64,000 nucleotides of DNA from Candidatus Electrothrix scaldis. GTDB lineage: Bacteria > Desulfobacterota > Desulfobulbia > Desulfobulbales > Desulfobulbaceae. The notes under the pieces are model-generated. The model was not told the origin of the DNA and ran no database searches. It worked only from the letters and a program-made list of their open reading frames with translations. Shown here piece after piece: positions 34,721 through 44,605 of the stretch. Position 1 is the first letter of the stretch, and each line of letters begins with the position of its first letter. Made by a program: the position numbers and the translations under genes. The stretch covers positions 3,853,826-3,917,825 of the forward strand of contig CP138355.1 of assembly GCA_033584155.1 (NCBI GenBank). Direction: 5' to 3'.

Positions 34721-36015
34721 CCCTGCACCTCATCAAGAGATGGAAAAAGCTGTTGCATCAGTCCTTTTTTATGGGCCTTGAGTGTTTCGATTTTCTGGGT
34801 TTGGGCGGTGATCAATTCGTCGATGGAAGTGAGGCAGGCGGCGATTTTTTGTTGTTCTGGGAATAAAGGTACTGAAATTTCCAATGCAAGCACATCAGAC
34901 TTGGTTATATTCTTCATTGAACCAGACGTGCCGGTAGCTAATTCAGACAAAGCAGCCCGTCCTTTTTCTGAGCCGAGTAGAAAAGCTATAAAGCGTATTG
35001 ATGTACCGGACTTTGGCTTTGCAGCCCAAAGTCTGTCAGGAAGAAATATATTCTCAAGGCTGGTCTCAACATACGCGTTAGCACCGACCAGTGCTGGCGT
35101 ATTCATTCTGCTAATAATTATTGTATTCTTGCAAACTGGTTCTTTTAATCGCTGCAATTCACTTTTATCTAAAACAACTTTGTTTTCCAGTGGATTAAAT
35201 ATCCCGTCTGTTACCGCGCTAGTTTTTAGAATTCCGGACTCACTATTCTTGGCAGGTCTATCTCCTGAGACTACGGATACACCTGCATCCAATGAATTTA
35301 CTAACTTTGATAATGGCAATTTCCCCCACTCCCCCGTATCCCGAAACTCAGGAAAGCGCAGCTTGGGCACAGTTTCACCTTCAGCGGGGAAAAGCTGCTG
35401 CATCAACCCTTTTTTATGGGCCTTGAGGGTGGCGAGCTTTTGGGCTTCGACGGTGATCAGTTCGTCAAGAGAAGAAAAACAACTGGCAATTTTCTTTTGT
35501 TCATCTATTTTAGGGATGAAACATTTCCAACTTTCTATAGCTCCTTTAGTTATGTGCATTAGCCCCAAGCCATTGGCCGACTGCGACTTCATTCTTTCAG
35601 TTTCATACCCGAGCAAAATAAACAGAAAGTTCCTATCAACCCAACTTTTCTCCAATACCTTCCAGATGTGATAGTGATAAATTACTTTTTCACCTTGCCA
35701 AATTCTTGGGCCAAAAGAAGCAGACCATGCATAAAGAAGATCACCATTATCACAGTATTTATTTTCCTCCAATTCCAGATCGGAGTAATACCATTGGTTA
35801 TTAGAGAAAAAATTACCTACCCGAAGAACTCTATACTTTCCTTTATCAAGCAGCTCATCTTGTTTGTATGCTCTCCCATTTAAGAAAGATGCTGCGCCGC
35901 CAAAAGTATTTCCATCCCACTCCCCTGCATCCCGAAACTCGGGAAAACGCAACCTAGGCACGAGTGCATTTTTTTCCCCTCGCTTCCCCTTCTTTTCCTC
36001 CTTCTTCTTACTCAT
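34717..36015 (-). CDS. hsdS: type I restriction specificity subunit
   Basis: 432 residues from ATG 36015 (MSKKKEEKKGKRGEK); the longer frame would overlap hsdR more. Two target-recognition domains, each ending in a repeated coiled-coil block: LDELITVEAQKLATLKAHKK then GLMQQLFPAEGE and PKLRFPEFRDTGEW in the middle, LDELITAQTQKIETLKAHKK at the end, with the second copy ending LMQQLFPSLDEVQG. Each TRD reads half of a split target site. The start overlaps the hsdR stop by 8 nt. Its tail has been copied twice downstream. Confidence 0.93.
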   Translation of the reverse strand: MSKKKEEKKGKRGEKNALVPRLRFPEFRDAGEWDGNTFGGAASFLNGRAYKQDELLDKGKYRVLRVGNFFSNNQWYYSDLELEENKYCDNGDLLYAWSASFGPRIWQGEKVIYHYHIWKVLEKSWVDRNFLFILLGYETERMKSQSANGLGLMHITKGAIESWKCFIPKIDEQKKIASCFSSLDELITVEAQKLATLKAHKKGLMQQLFPAEGETVPKLRFPEFRDTGEWGKLPLSKLVNSLDAGVSVVSGDRPAKNSESGILKTSAVTDGIFNPLENKVVLDKSELQRLKEPVCKNTIIISRMNTPALVGANAYVETSLENIFLPDRLWAAKPKSGTSIRFIAFLLGSEKGRAALSELATGTSGSMKNITKSDVLALEISVPLFPEQQKIAACLTSIDELITAQTQKIETLKAHKKGLMQQLFPSLDEVQG

Positions 36016-38995
36016 ACACCCCCAACCCGGAAATCTCCCGCCCCTCAGCAAGCCTGTGCAGCAACGGCATCAAGTCATCCATCAAGGCCAGTTCCGCCTT
36101 AGTCCGAGCCTTCCACCCCAGGTCCAAAGGCATCATCAAATCGCTCAACAGTTCACCGTCAAAGATCATACGGCGCATGATGTTATCCACAAAGCCTTGC
36201 AGAGCAGCTGCCTCCAGCCCGTGTTTGTCAGCGATAACAGCCACTCTCCGGGCATCTTTATCCGCCTTGAATCGTTCAAAACCATCGCGGATCGCCTTTT
36301 CATCCAGCCCCTTGCCAACCTCCAGCGTATCAATATACTCCGCAATATCATCGCGATCATCCATGAACTTGGCATCAGACTGGATCAAACCGACCAATTC
36401 GGCCCGGCTCATCTTCTGCTTCCCCGGTTCCTGCTGCGAGTAGCGGGCGATCAGGGCCATGATATAGTCGTAGTCGATCATGGCAGAGGCAAAAAGCACA
36501 AACTCGAAGTCAAGCTGCTCAACTTCCGGGATGGTTTCCTCACCGTCTTTTTTGTCCTGCTTCTCTTTCAGGCGTTGAGCCGTTTCCAGATACACGCCTT
36601 TAAAACCCTGCAACTGCTCCTTGGGCAGTACCTGCTCAACCGTCTCTTTATGTTCATCGCTCAAGTCGGTGTACTGATCAACCTGGGTCTTGAGACGTTG
36701 CACTTCCTTGAACAGGTTGACAAACTGACTGCGTGCCGCATCCCCCTTGAGGTTGGGCACCTCTTCCGGTTTGTTCTCCAAGCCCTGGGACTGCATAAAG
36801 TCGTCCAGCTTCTGCACTGCGGTTTGCAGCTTTTCGATCACTACCGGTGCCTTGTCCACCAGCCAGATTTCCTTGGCCGGTTTGGTGCCGTCCTGGCCGG
36901 AAAAAAGCGTGATAGCTGTATCCACAGCATCCTGCTGCTGGCGAAAATCAAGGATATTGCCGTAGGGCTTGGTATCGTTGAGCACCCGGTTGGTGCGGGA
37001 AAATGCCTGAATCAGGCCGTGGTATTTGAGATTTTTATCCACATACAGGGTATTGAGATATTTGGAATCAAACCCGGTGAGCAGCATATCCACCACGATC
37101 ACAATATCAATCTTCTCGGCGTGAGGCAGGTCCTTGTTCGGATATTGCTGATCCTTAATGCGCTTTTGCACATCCTGGTAATAGAGATCAAAGTTATTGA
37201 TGTCATGATTGGTATTATATGCACTGTTGTAATCAGCGATGATCGCCTTGAGGGCCGCCTTCTTCCTGTCCGGTTCCTGTTCGTTGTCAGCCTTTTCCTG
37301 GGGCAGGTCTTCCTGAATTTGCTGCACATCCGTATTGCCCTCAGCAGGCGGGGAGAAAACGCAGGTGATGTTCAGTGGCTGAAACTCGTTATCTGCGGCC
37401 TGCTTTTCCGCCTGGAGGCTTTTGAATAATGCGTGGTATTCAATGGCATCATTGATGGAAGCTGTCGCCAGAACAGCATTGAACTTGCGCCCGGCAGTGG
37501 CGGCATCATGCTTGCTCAAAATCGCCTCAACAATGGCCTTTTTCGCTAGAGCCTCACCCGGCTTGGGAATATCCCTGCCTTCAGGTTTGTAATAATCAAC
37601 ATGAAAACGCAGAACGTTCTCGTCCTCAATGGCGTGGGTGATGGTATAGGCGTGGAGCTGCTGCTGAAAAATATCTTCCGTGGTTTTGTAGGATTTTACG
37701 GATTTGCCGGAGGACTGCTGTTCTTCAATCTGAAGAAAGGTAGAATTTTGCTCAAAAATAGGCGTACCAGTGAAACCGAACAGCTGGGCCTTGGGAAAGA
37801 ACTCCTTAATGGCCTTATGATTCTCACCGAATTGCGAACGATGGCATTCATCAAAAATAAAAACCATGCGCTGTTGGCGCAGCGGTTCCAGTTGTTTCTT
37901 ATAATTACGCTTATTGCTGCCATCCAGAGCCAAGCCGAGCTTCTGGATGGTGGTGACAATCACCTTGTCAGCATAGTCGTCAGAGAGCAGCCGCCGCACC
38001 AGGGTTGCGGTGTTGGTATTTTCCTCAACGCAATTCTCCTGGAATTTATTAAATTCTTCCCGTGTCTGCCGGTCAAGGTCTTTGCGATCCACCACGAACA
38101 GGCATTTATCAATATCCGGGTTGTCCTTGAGCAGGGTGGATGCCTTAAAGGAGGTGAGGGTTTTACCGCTGCCCGTGGTGTGCCAGATATAGCCGTTGCC
38201 GCTGTTCTGGTGGATACAATCCACAACAGCCTTGACAGCATAGATCTGGTACGGGCGCATCATCAACAGCTTCTGCTCGTTGGCCACCAACACCATGTAA
38301 CGGCTGATCATCTCCCCCAAGGTGCATTTGGCAAGGAACTTCTCCGCAAAGCTGTCCAAATGGGTGATTTTCTTATTGGCCTGATCCGCAAAACGATAGA
38401 ACGGCAAAAAACGTTCGTCAGCGTTAAAGCTGAAGTGACGACGATTATTATTGGCGAAATACCAGGTATCGTTGCGGTTACTGACAATAAACAGTTGCAG
38501 AAAGCAAAGCAGGGTTTTGCCGTACCCATTACCGGGATCATTTTTATAATCAACGACCTGCTGCATTGCCCGGCGCGGATTCAGAGCCAGGGTTTTCAGC
38601 TCAATCTGGACTACAGGTATACCGTTGATGAGCAGGAGCACATCATAACGATGATGACTGTTGTCGGTGTTAATGCGCAGCTGATTAACGACCTCAAAGC
38701 TGTTTTTGCACCAGTCCGTAACATTCACTAAGGTATAGTGCAGCGGTGTACCGTCGTCACGTTCAAAGGTATTGAGCTCACGCAAATGCCGGGCAGCGAC
38801 AAAGACATCGGGCGTGATCAGCTGCTCCAGCAAACGGGGAAACTCGTTATCGGTCAAATGAACACGGTTCAGTGCCTCGAAATGCTGGCGAAAATTTTGT
38901 TCCAGTCCAGTACGATCACGGATGTCTTGGCGATACGTGTATTTGAGATCGTCCAGCTTTTCGATCAAAGATTGTTCGATTTCTTGCTCAGTCAT
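36008..38995 (-). CDS. hsdR: type I restriction endonuclease subunit R
   Basis: 995 residues. PDDEXK-type nuclease with Asp118 (RYDVLLL) and E132-L-K134 (IELK), then a superfamily 2 translocase: Walker A TTGSGKT (273-279), DECHRSQ box, and later helicase motifs, then a C-terminal HsdS/HsdM-contact part. It translocates and cuts unmethylated DNA. First gene of the operon on the minus strand; no promoter was identified in the 370 nt before it. Overlaps hsdS by 8 nt. Confidence 0.95.
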   Translation of the reverse strand: MTEQEIEQSLIEKLDDLKYTYRQDIRDRTGLEQNFRQHFEALNRVHLTDNEFPRLLEQLITPDVFVAARHLRELNTFERDDGTPLHYTLVNVTDWCKNSFEVVNQLRINTDNSHHRYDVLLLINGIPVVQIELKTLALNPRRAMQQVVDYKNDPGNGYGKTLLCFLQLFIVSNRNDTWYFANNNRRHFSFNADERFLPFYRFADQANKKITHLDSFAEKFLAKCTLGEMISRYMVLVANEQKLLMMRPYQIYAVKAVVDCIHQNSGNGYIWHTTGSGKTLTSFKASTLLKDNPDIDKCLFVVDRKDLDRQTREEFNKFQENCVEENTNTATLVRRLLSDDYADKVIVTTIQKLGLALDGSNKRNYKKQLEPLRQQRMVFIFDECHRSQFGENHKAIKEFFPKAQLFGFTGTPIFEQNSTFLQIEEQQSSGKSVKSYKTTEDIFQQQLHAYTITHAIEDENVLRFHVDYYKPEGRDIPKPGEALAKKAIVEAILSKHDAATAGRKFNAVLATASINDAIEYHALFKSLQAEKQAADNEFQPLNITCVFSPPAEGNTDVQQIQEDLPQEKADNEQEPDRKKAALKAIIADYNSAYNTNHDINNFDLYYQDVQKRIKDQQYPNKDLPHAEKIDIVIVVDMLLTGFDSKYLNTLYVDKNLKYHGLIQAFSRTNRVLNDTKPYGNILDFRQQQDAVDTAITLFSGQDGTKPAKEIWLVDKAPVVIEKLQTAVQKLDDFMQSQGLENKPEEVPNLKGDAARSQFVNLFKEVQRLKTQVDQYTDLSDEHKETVEQVLPKEQLQGFKGVYLETAQRLKEKQDKKDGEETIPEVEQLDFEFVLFASAMIDYDYIMALIARYSQQEPGKQKMSRAELVGLIQSDAKFMDDRDDIAEYIDTLEVGKGLDEKAIRDGFERFKADKDARRVAVIADKHGLEAAALQGFVDNIMRRMIFDGELLSDLMMPLDLGWKARTKAELALMDDLMPLLHRLAEGREISGLGVYE

Positions 38996-39763
38996 TGATT
39001 ATTATCAGGGAATTCAGAGAGAAATGCAGAATGCAAACTGATAACCATATAAATGCTAATAAAGCAAGAGGAAGATCACCACTCAAAGCTATCTCTATAC
39101 CACAAAACGGAGCAACGACGAAGGATGATTAAAGAGTGGTTACAAGCTCCTAAAAGCGAAAACGAGTCACAATACAACACGCGACCCAGGAATCAATTGA
39201 ATGCAGAAACCGGAAAGGTGGCTAAAGTGCGGCAAAAGACAGAAGGAGACGGAAGAAGAGGCAGGACAACAGCGAGAAGCGACAGACGGTTTTGAGAGCA
39301 AAAAAATATTTCAGTTTTATAGGACTACAGAAGAATCCAATTGACAGAAAGGCCAGAGTAAAGTTCACTATAAAGGGAAGGCAGCTGAAACTCATATCCT
39401 CCTTTTCATGATGATATTTCCTCCAATTTCAGCTGCCTTCATTTTCAAAGGCAGAAAGTTCAAATTCCTACCTAGCTATCCAGTCAATACAATTTTTTAT
39501 ACCTCGCCCTTTACAAAAAGGCAACACATTCTTTTTTCCAACAAGAAAAAAATTAAACGTTTTGCAAAAACACCTTCCTTTAAAAAAAAACGTTCAAAAT
39601 TTTTGCTGCATCGCGACACAAAGCTTCCTGGTATTTTGTATTACCCTCCACACATCTCTCATCCTCATGGGAACAGATATATTTTCTTCAATCTCATCAA
39701 CACTCAGCCCCTTACCGTACATTTCCCAGACCAGCCCCTGCTGTTTTGTTCAAATACACCCCC
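38996..39763. other. intergenic region
   Basis: 768 nt between hsdR and creA with no convincing gene: possible frames have no ribosome binding site and no recognisable sequence. It must hold the hsdR promoter. It contains a 14-bp inverted repeat (next entry) and A/T-rich stretches. Confidence 0.5.
39377..39440. repeat. 14-bp inverted repeat
   Basis: GAAGGCAGCTGAAA (39377-39390) and its exact reverse complement TTTCAGCTGCCTTC (39427-39440) with a 36-nt loop. Could be a terminator stem or a protein-binding site; no clear T run follows either arm. Confidence 0.65.
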
Positions 39764-40080
39764 TTATTTTCGCCAAGGCCTGATCACGATGGTGGAAATC
39801 GAGTTCTTGGGTGAACCGTCAATAAGCTTATCCGAATAGGTCAGATAGATTAACGTATTACGTTTGGGATCATAAAAACGCACTACCTGCAATTTCTTAA
39901 ACAGGATGGAGGTGGATTTACGAAAAACCTGCTCTCCATCATCCTTGCCATTGGCCACATCCTCGGGCAGGGTGATCGGCCCGGTCTGGCGACAGGCAAG
40001 GGAGGCATCGGATTTGTCTTCGGCCAGGCCCACAGTGCCCTTGATGCCACCGGTCTTGGCCCGACTGAGGTAGCAGGTTG
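39764..40080 (-). CDS. creA: CreA family protein, N-terminus lost
   Basis: The C-terminal ~105 residues of a CreA-like periplasmic protein: [53 protein letters not shown] and [15 protein letters not shown] match the family well. The start and signal peptide are missing because the frame runs into a block of homopolymers at about 40081. The gene is probably intact in the real genome. CreA's function is unknown. Confidence 0.75.
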
Positions 40081-40518
<438 letters not shown>

Positions 40519-41988
40519 AGAAAAAACATCCAGGGGACCATTACCGTTGCCCTGGAGCTGCCGTTCTTCGCCCCCAACAACAACGATGGCCTCAATAGTG
40601 GCGGTAGAACGTTCCTCCTGCTGGTCAATATGGCGTTTCACCACATTAAACTCTTTGAGTCGATAGTATCCTTCCTCACGCAGATATTCCCGCTCAAAAA
40701 CACCATACACTGCCTTGTTCGATAATTCACTGCCAACCTTTTCCGTCTCTTCCTGTACCACCCGCCCAAAACCAGGCCGCATTGCCTTGGGCAGCTTAAA
40801 GCCGAATTGCCGATCCATGATATAGGCGGCTCCACCCTTGCCGGACTGGCTATTAATACAGATGATGGACTCATAGCTCCGGCCCACATCTTCGGGATCA
40901 ATAGGCAGATAGGGCACGGCCCAGACGCCGGAGGCATCGTCAGCCACCGCATCCATCCCCTTGCTGATGGCATCCTGATGGGAGCCGGAAAAAGCGGTGT
41001 AGACCAAGTCTCCTGCATAGGGATGGCGAGGATGTACCGGCAGATCCGTGCAGCGTTTATACACATTCACCACCCGATTGATGTTAGAGAAATCCAACTT
41101 CGGGTCTACGCCCTGACTGAACATATTCAGAGCTAAGGTAACGATATCCACATTGCCGGTGCGCTCGCCATTGCCGAACAGGGTACCTTCGATGCGATCG
41201 GCCCCTGCCATCAGGGCCAGCTCCGTTGCGGCGACCGCACTGCCCCGGTCATTATGCGCATGGAGACTGATCAGGGCGCAGTCGCGATTTTTCATATTGC
41301 GGCCAAACCACTCAATCTGATCAGCATAGATATTGGCTGTGGCCATTTCCACGGTCGCGGGCAGGTTGATAACCACCGGTTTCTCCGGGGTGGGCTGCCA
41401 GACCTTCATCACCTCTTCGCAGATCTCCAGGGCAAAATCAAGTTCCGTGCCGGTAAAACTCTCTGGTGAATATTCATAGCGAATATCACCGACAAAGCGC
41501 CCAGCCTCTTCCCGGATAACCTCTGCCCCCTGTACCCCCAGCTGGACAATCTCTTTTCTGTCCATCTTAAAGACCACCTGGCGCTGCAAGGTGGAGGTGG
41601 AGTTATAGAGATGGACAATGGCCTTGCGGGCACCTTGCAGGGCAGCAAAGCTCTTGCGGATCAGATGCTCGCGGGCCTGGGTCAGGACCTGCACCGTCAC
41701 GTCTTCCGGGATCAGGTTATCTTCGATCAACAGGCGAAGAAAATCAAACTCCACCTTGGAGGCCGCCGGAAACCCCACCTCTATTTCCTTGAACCCGATA
41801 TCCACAAGCAGTTGGAACATCTCCAGCTTCTGCTCCAGATTCATGGGCTGACGCAGGGCCTGGTTGCCGTCACGGAGGTCAACAGAGCACCAGAGAGGTG
41901 CCTCGGTGATGGTCTTGTCGGGCCAGGTGCGGTCGTGCAAGGGCACGATCGGGTAGGGACGATACTTCTTCAATTTCTCAGCCTGCAT
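40519..41988 (-). CDS. leuA: 2-isopropylmalate synthase, C-terminus corrupted
   Basis: About 490 clean residues of LeuA (LeuA2, ~550-aa type): first step of leucine synthesis, acetyl-CoA + 2-oxoisovalerate. Catalytic HMG-like barrel ([52 protein letters not shown]) is complete; the regulatory domain is readable to [12 protein letters not shown] and then hits the homopolymer block, so the last ~60 residues are missing. AGAGGA stands 8 nt before the ATG. A leader peptide and terminator lie upstream, so leucine-dependent attenuation is likely. Confidence 0.92.
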
Positions 41989-42061
41989 GGTCTTATCCTC
42001 TTATACTTGTTTACAATACCCGATAAATCACTCCGCCTGCACGATCACAGGGCGGGGCCGG

Positions 42062-42105
42062 AAAAAAACAAAAAAAAAGCCACGGTTCAGCGTCTGAACC
42101 GTGGC
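42062..42105 (-). terminator. leader terminator (attenuator) of leuA
   Basis: A perfect 12-bp stem GCCACGGTTCAG / CTGAACCGTGGC with a 3-nt loop, followed on the minus strand by a long T run. It lies between the Leu-rich leader peptide and the leuA start, upstream of the gene it would control. Placement suits transcription attenuation. Confidence 0.75.
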
Positions 42106-42131
42106 CGTTGGATCAATCTTGTTTCTGAAAG

Positions 42132-42218
42132 TCAGAACAGACCTCGCCCTTCCGCCACAGTCGCGCTGGCTAGCCCAAGGAGGCAAAGAAGGATGCTAAG
42201 GAGTTCTGTGAAGATCAT
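42132..42218 (-). CDS. Leu-rich leader peptide of leuA
   Basis: 28 residues beginning MIFTELLSILLCLLGLASAT, ending in GRGLF; 8 of 28 are leucine, clustered early. Its stop is about 27 nt before the terminator hairpin. Its start (TAATG) overlaps the stop of a 10-codon frame, MNNNEIKKNE, at 42218-42250. Ribosome stalling at the Leu codons when Leu-tRNA is scarce would be the attenuation signal. The peptide also looks like a signal sequence, an alternative reading. Confidence 0.55.
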   Translation of the reverse strand: MIFTELLSILLCLLGLASATVAEGRGLF

Positions 42219-42375
42219 TATTCGTTTTTCTTGATTTCGTTGTTGTTCATGTTTCTTCACTCATATCTAAAATCGAGCGGCCTGTTTGTCAAGAAATAAT
42301 TCGATAAAATAAGACAGAGCGTCCGAGCAAGGCCCGAAGCGCGGTTAGCACGGCGCATTCCCCTGACCTGCTCAG

Positions 42376-42627
42376 AGGGGAAGCCTTGTCTACCAATGGG
42401 AAATCGTGAGCAACCAGTCTTGATAACAGGGAAAAACCCTGCTCTTCCTGGTCAAATATTCTGATAAGAAAGTCCACCAGCTGGATCTTTTAATCCACTC
42501 GTTGGACTTTTTAATCCATGATCTGGACTTTCTTAACCACTCGCTGGATTATCTTATTGAACCATTGGATAAGCAAATCCACCTTGCGGACTTCCTGATC
42601 CACGGATTGGATATTGTCATCCGTCTC
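42376..42627. repeat. degenerate 21-nt tandem array (12 units)
   Basis: Twelve 21-nt units without spacers; the best-kept are at 42481-42627, e.g. CTGGATCTTTTAATCCACTC (42481), CTGGACTTTCTTAACCACTC (42523) and TTGGATAAGCAAATCCACCT (42565). Read on the plus strand they encode LDFLIHx-like heptads (42502 onward). The first units (42376-42459) are weaker. Same period as the array at 6238 but different sequence. Confidence 0.75.
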
Positions 42628-43052
42628 CTGCCCGGCGTTGAAACACCGGGCTATTTTCATGCTGTCCCTGCCGGGACGCTGATCCCTGCTGAGGCCTTTT
42701 GTTTTTTCTATTGACAGCACTGTTGCAGCGCAATAGATTGGATTTCATAGCTTAATTTAAGATGGGTTTGGGGAAGGAGATGAAAGGGAATGGAGGGGGT
42801 GATGTCTTGGGGATTGTTGTTGGGGAGCTTTGAGTTCTGAGATTCTGACTTGTAAGTTGCTTTGCTGTGGGATTTGGTTTTTGTTGTGATATCGAGGTGG
42901 TATTTTTATTGACTTTTCCAATTCAATATGTATTTTTGGAAAGCTGAAATAGCCTACACTTTATTATTTATTATCGATAAGTCATGTTTAAAAACTGCTT
43001 CCGCCCGAACTTAAGGGGAAAATATGCAGAAATTTTCGGCATGGGAGAAAAA
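42628..43052. other. intergenic region
   Basis: 425 nt between the array and the propeller gene. A palindrome CCCGGCGTTGAAACACCGGG starts it (42631-42650). The rest is T/G-rich and holds no convincing gene; it should include the promoter of the propeller gene. Confidence 0.5.
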
Positions 43053-44216
43053 ATGAGAGCACATCTGTTAACTGCTTTTTCAGTAGCAGTATTATCTTGT
43101 TTACTTTTCAGGCAGAGTTATGCTGCTTGGGAGCAGGTCGGAACTGCGGGATTTGCTGCGGGGAGTGGGAGTTGTTATTTCAGCTTTGCTCTTGATAGCG
43201 CGGATGTCCCCTATATGGCTTATGCAAATAGTGTATACTCAGATAAAGTCAGCGTGATGAAGTTTAACGGAATCGACTGGGTACAGGTCGGGACTGTGGT
43301 GGTTACTACGTCCGGCGCACGATCTATTAGCCTTGCTTTTGACAGTGCAGACACCCCATATGTGGCATATGCTGATGAAGGGGTCAAAGTGATAAAGTTT
43401 AACGGAACCGACTGGGAGCAGGTTGGGTTTGCAGGAGTCGCCGAAGAGTGTGCAAATAATCTCAAGCTTGCTATTGATAGCGCAGATGTTCTCTATGTGG
43501 CTTACGGGAATTGCGATGTCACTCCTAAAATAAAATTAATGAAATTTAATGGAATCTTCTGGGACGATGTCGGTTTTCTTCTGGCGGAGGGAATTGATCC
43601 TAAACTGGCTTTTGACAGCACAGATGCTCCCTATCTTGTTTATACAGCAGAAGTTTCAAGTGATTATAAAGCCAACATGATGAAGTTTAACGGAACAGAC
43701 TGGGAGCAGGTTGGAGCAGCGGGATTTACCCCAAGTGGGGGATTTTACCCCCAGCTTACCATTAATAACTCAGATGTTCCTTATGTGGCTTATGTGGATG
43801 ACGCATATAATGAGGCTAAAGCCAACGTGATGAAGTTTAACGGAACAGACTGGAAACAGGTAGGGGCGAAGAGATTTACCCCAGTGGATAGGTATGACCC
43901 CCTCCAGCTTGCTCTTGACAGCGCAGACATTCCCTATGTTGTTTACAGTCATGGCGGCAGTTCTCCTCAAATCAATGTGATGAAGTTTAACGGAACAGAC
44001 TGGGAGCAGGTTGAAACAACGGGATTTACCCCAGGTGAGGGAGTTTTCCCTCAGCTTGCTATTAATAGCTCAGATATTCTCTATGTGGCTTACTCGGATA
44101 GTGCAAATGCTTTTAGAGTCAGCGTGATGAAATTCCACCCTTCAGTTTCAGTTCCTCCTAACAAATTCCTTCCCGCTATTTATCATCTTCTCCTCAAAAA
44201 AAAGGATTTATATTAA
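43053..44216 (+). CDS. secreted seven-bladed propeller-like protein
   Basis: 387 residues from ATG 43053, which has GGAG before it and gives a signal peptide MRAHLLTAFSVAVLSCLLF ending ...SYA; two earlier in-frame ATGs exist. The mature part has seven repeats of about 50 residues with VMKFNGTDWEQVG and then LA-DSADVPYVAY motifs; the first blade begins AAWEQVG and the last strand VSVMKF closes the ring, as in seven-bladed beta-propellers. Such proteins bind ligands or surfaces outside the cell. Function unknown. Confidence 0.8.
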   Translation: MRAHLLTAFSVAVLSCLLFRQSYAAWEQVGTAGFAAGSGSCYFSFALDSADVPYMAYANSVYSDKVSVMKFNGIDWVQVGTVVVTTSGARSISLAFDSADTPYVAYADEGVKVIKFNGTDWEQVGFAGVAEECANNLKLAIDSADVLYVAYGNCDVTPKIKLMKFNGIFWDDVGFLLAEGIDPKLAFDSTDAPYLVYTAEVSSDYKANMMKFNGTDWEQVGAAGFTPSGGFYPQLTINNSDVPYVAYVDDAYNEAKANVMKFNGTDWKQVGAKRFTPVDRYDPLQLALDSADIPYVVYSHGGSSPQINVMKFNGTDWEQVETTGFTPGEGVFPQLAINSSDILYVAYSDSANAFRVSVMKFHPSVSVPPNKFLPAIYHLLLKKKDLY

Positions 44217-44605
44217 TATTATATTGAGATGCAGATAAATTTTAACAACGAAACTTTGACAATGTCTCATAACGGATGTTATATGAAATCGTTTGACCTC
44301 ACCGGGAGTATATTCTGCATGCAACCTGTTTTTCTGGAAAATACTCCTTCAATCTGCAAAAGCCAATGCACTTGCAATTCACCCATTAACTTATTTACAT
44401 TATTAGTTTTTCAACAACCCTATAGTTAGAAGATAACACTTTTTCCCCCAATACATTTCAAAACCCATAAACCCGCATAAACCAAGCAACCTCGCATCGG
44501 GAATCACAACCCCATTGCAGAATTATACATAACCACAAATAACCTGATGTAACTCACTGAACCCTTTTCGTTGTAATTCCTATAAATTCACCTACGGAGG
44601 ACGCT
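44217..44605. other. intergenic region
   Basis: 389 nt, AT-rich. Nothing resembling a gene was found; small frames lack ribosome binding sites. It ends in GGAGGACGCT before the next start. Confidence 0.5.

Noticed and set aside
35864-38731. Long plus-strand frames across hsdR and hsdS
   Set aside because: Opposite-strand shadows of well-supported genes; no family match and poor start sites.
39053-39295. 80-aa basic frame upstream of hsdR
   Set aside because: Low-complexity, no ribosome binding site, no homology seen.
39408-39839. 143-aa plus-strand frame before creA
   Set aside because: Overlaps the end of creA on the other strand, lacks a ribosome binding site and contains no recognisable pattern.
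42289-42714. Short frames on both strands of the second array
   Set aside because: Same reason: frame stays open through the 21-nt period; no start context or homology.
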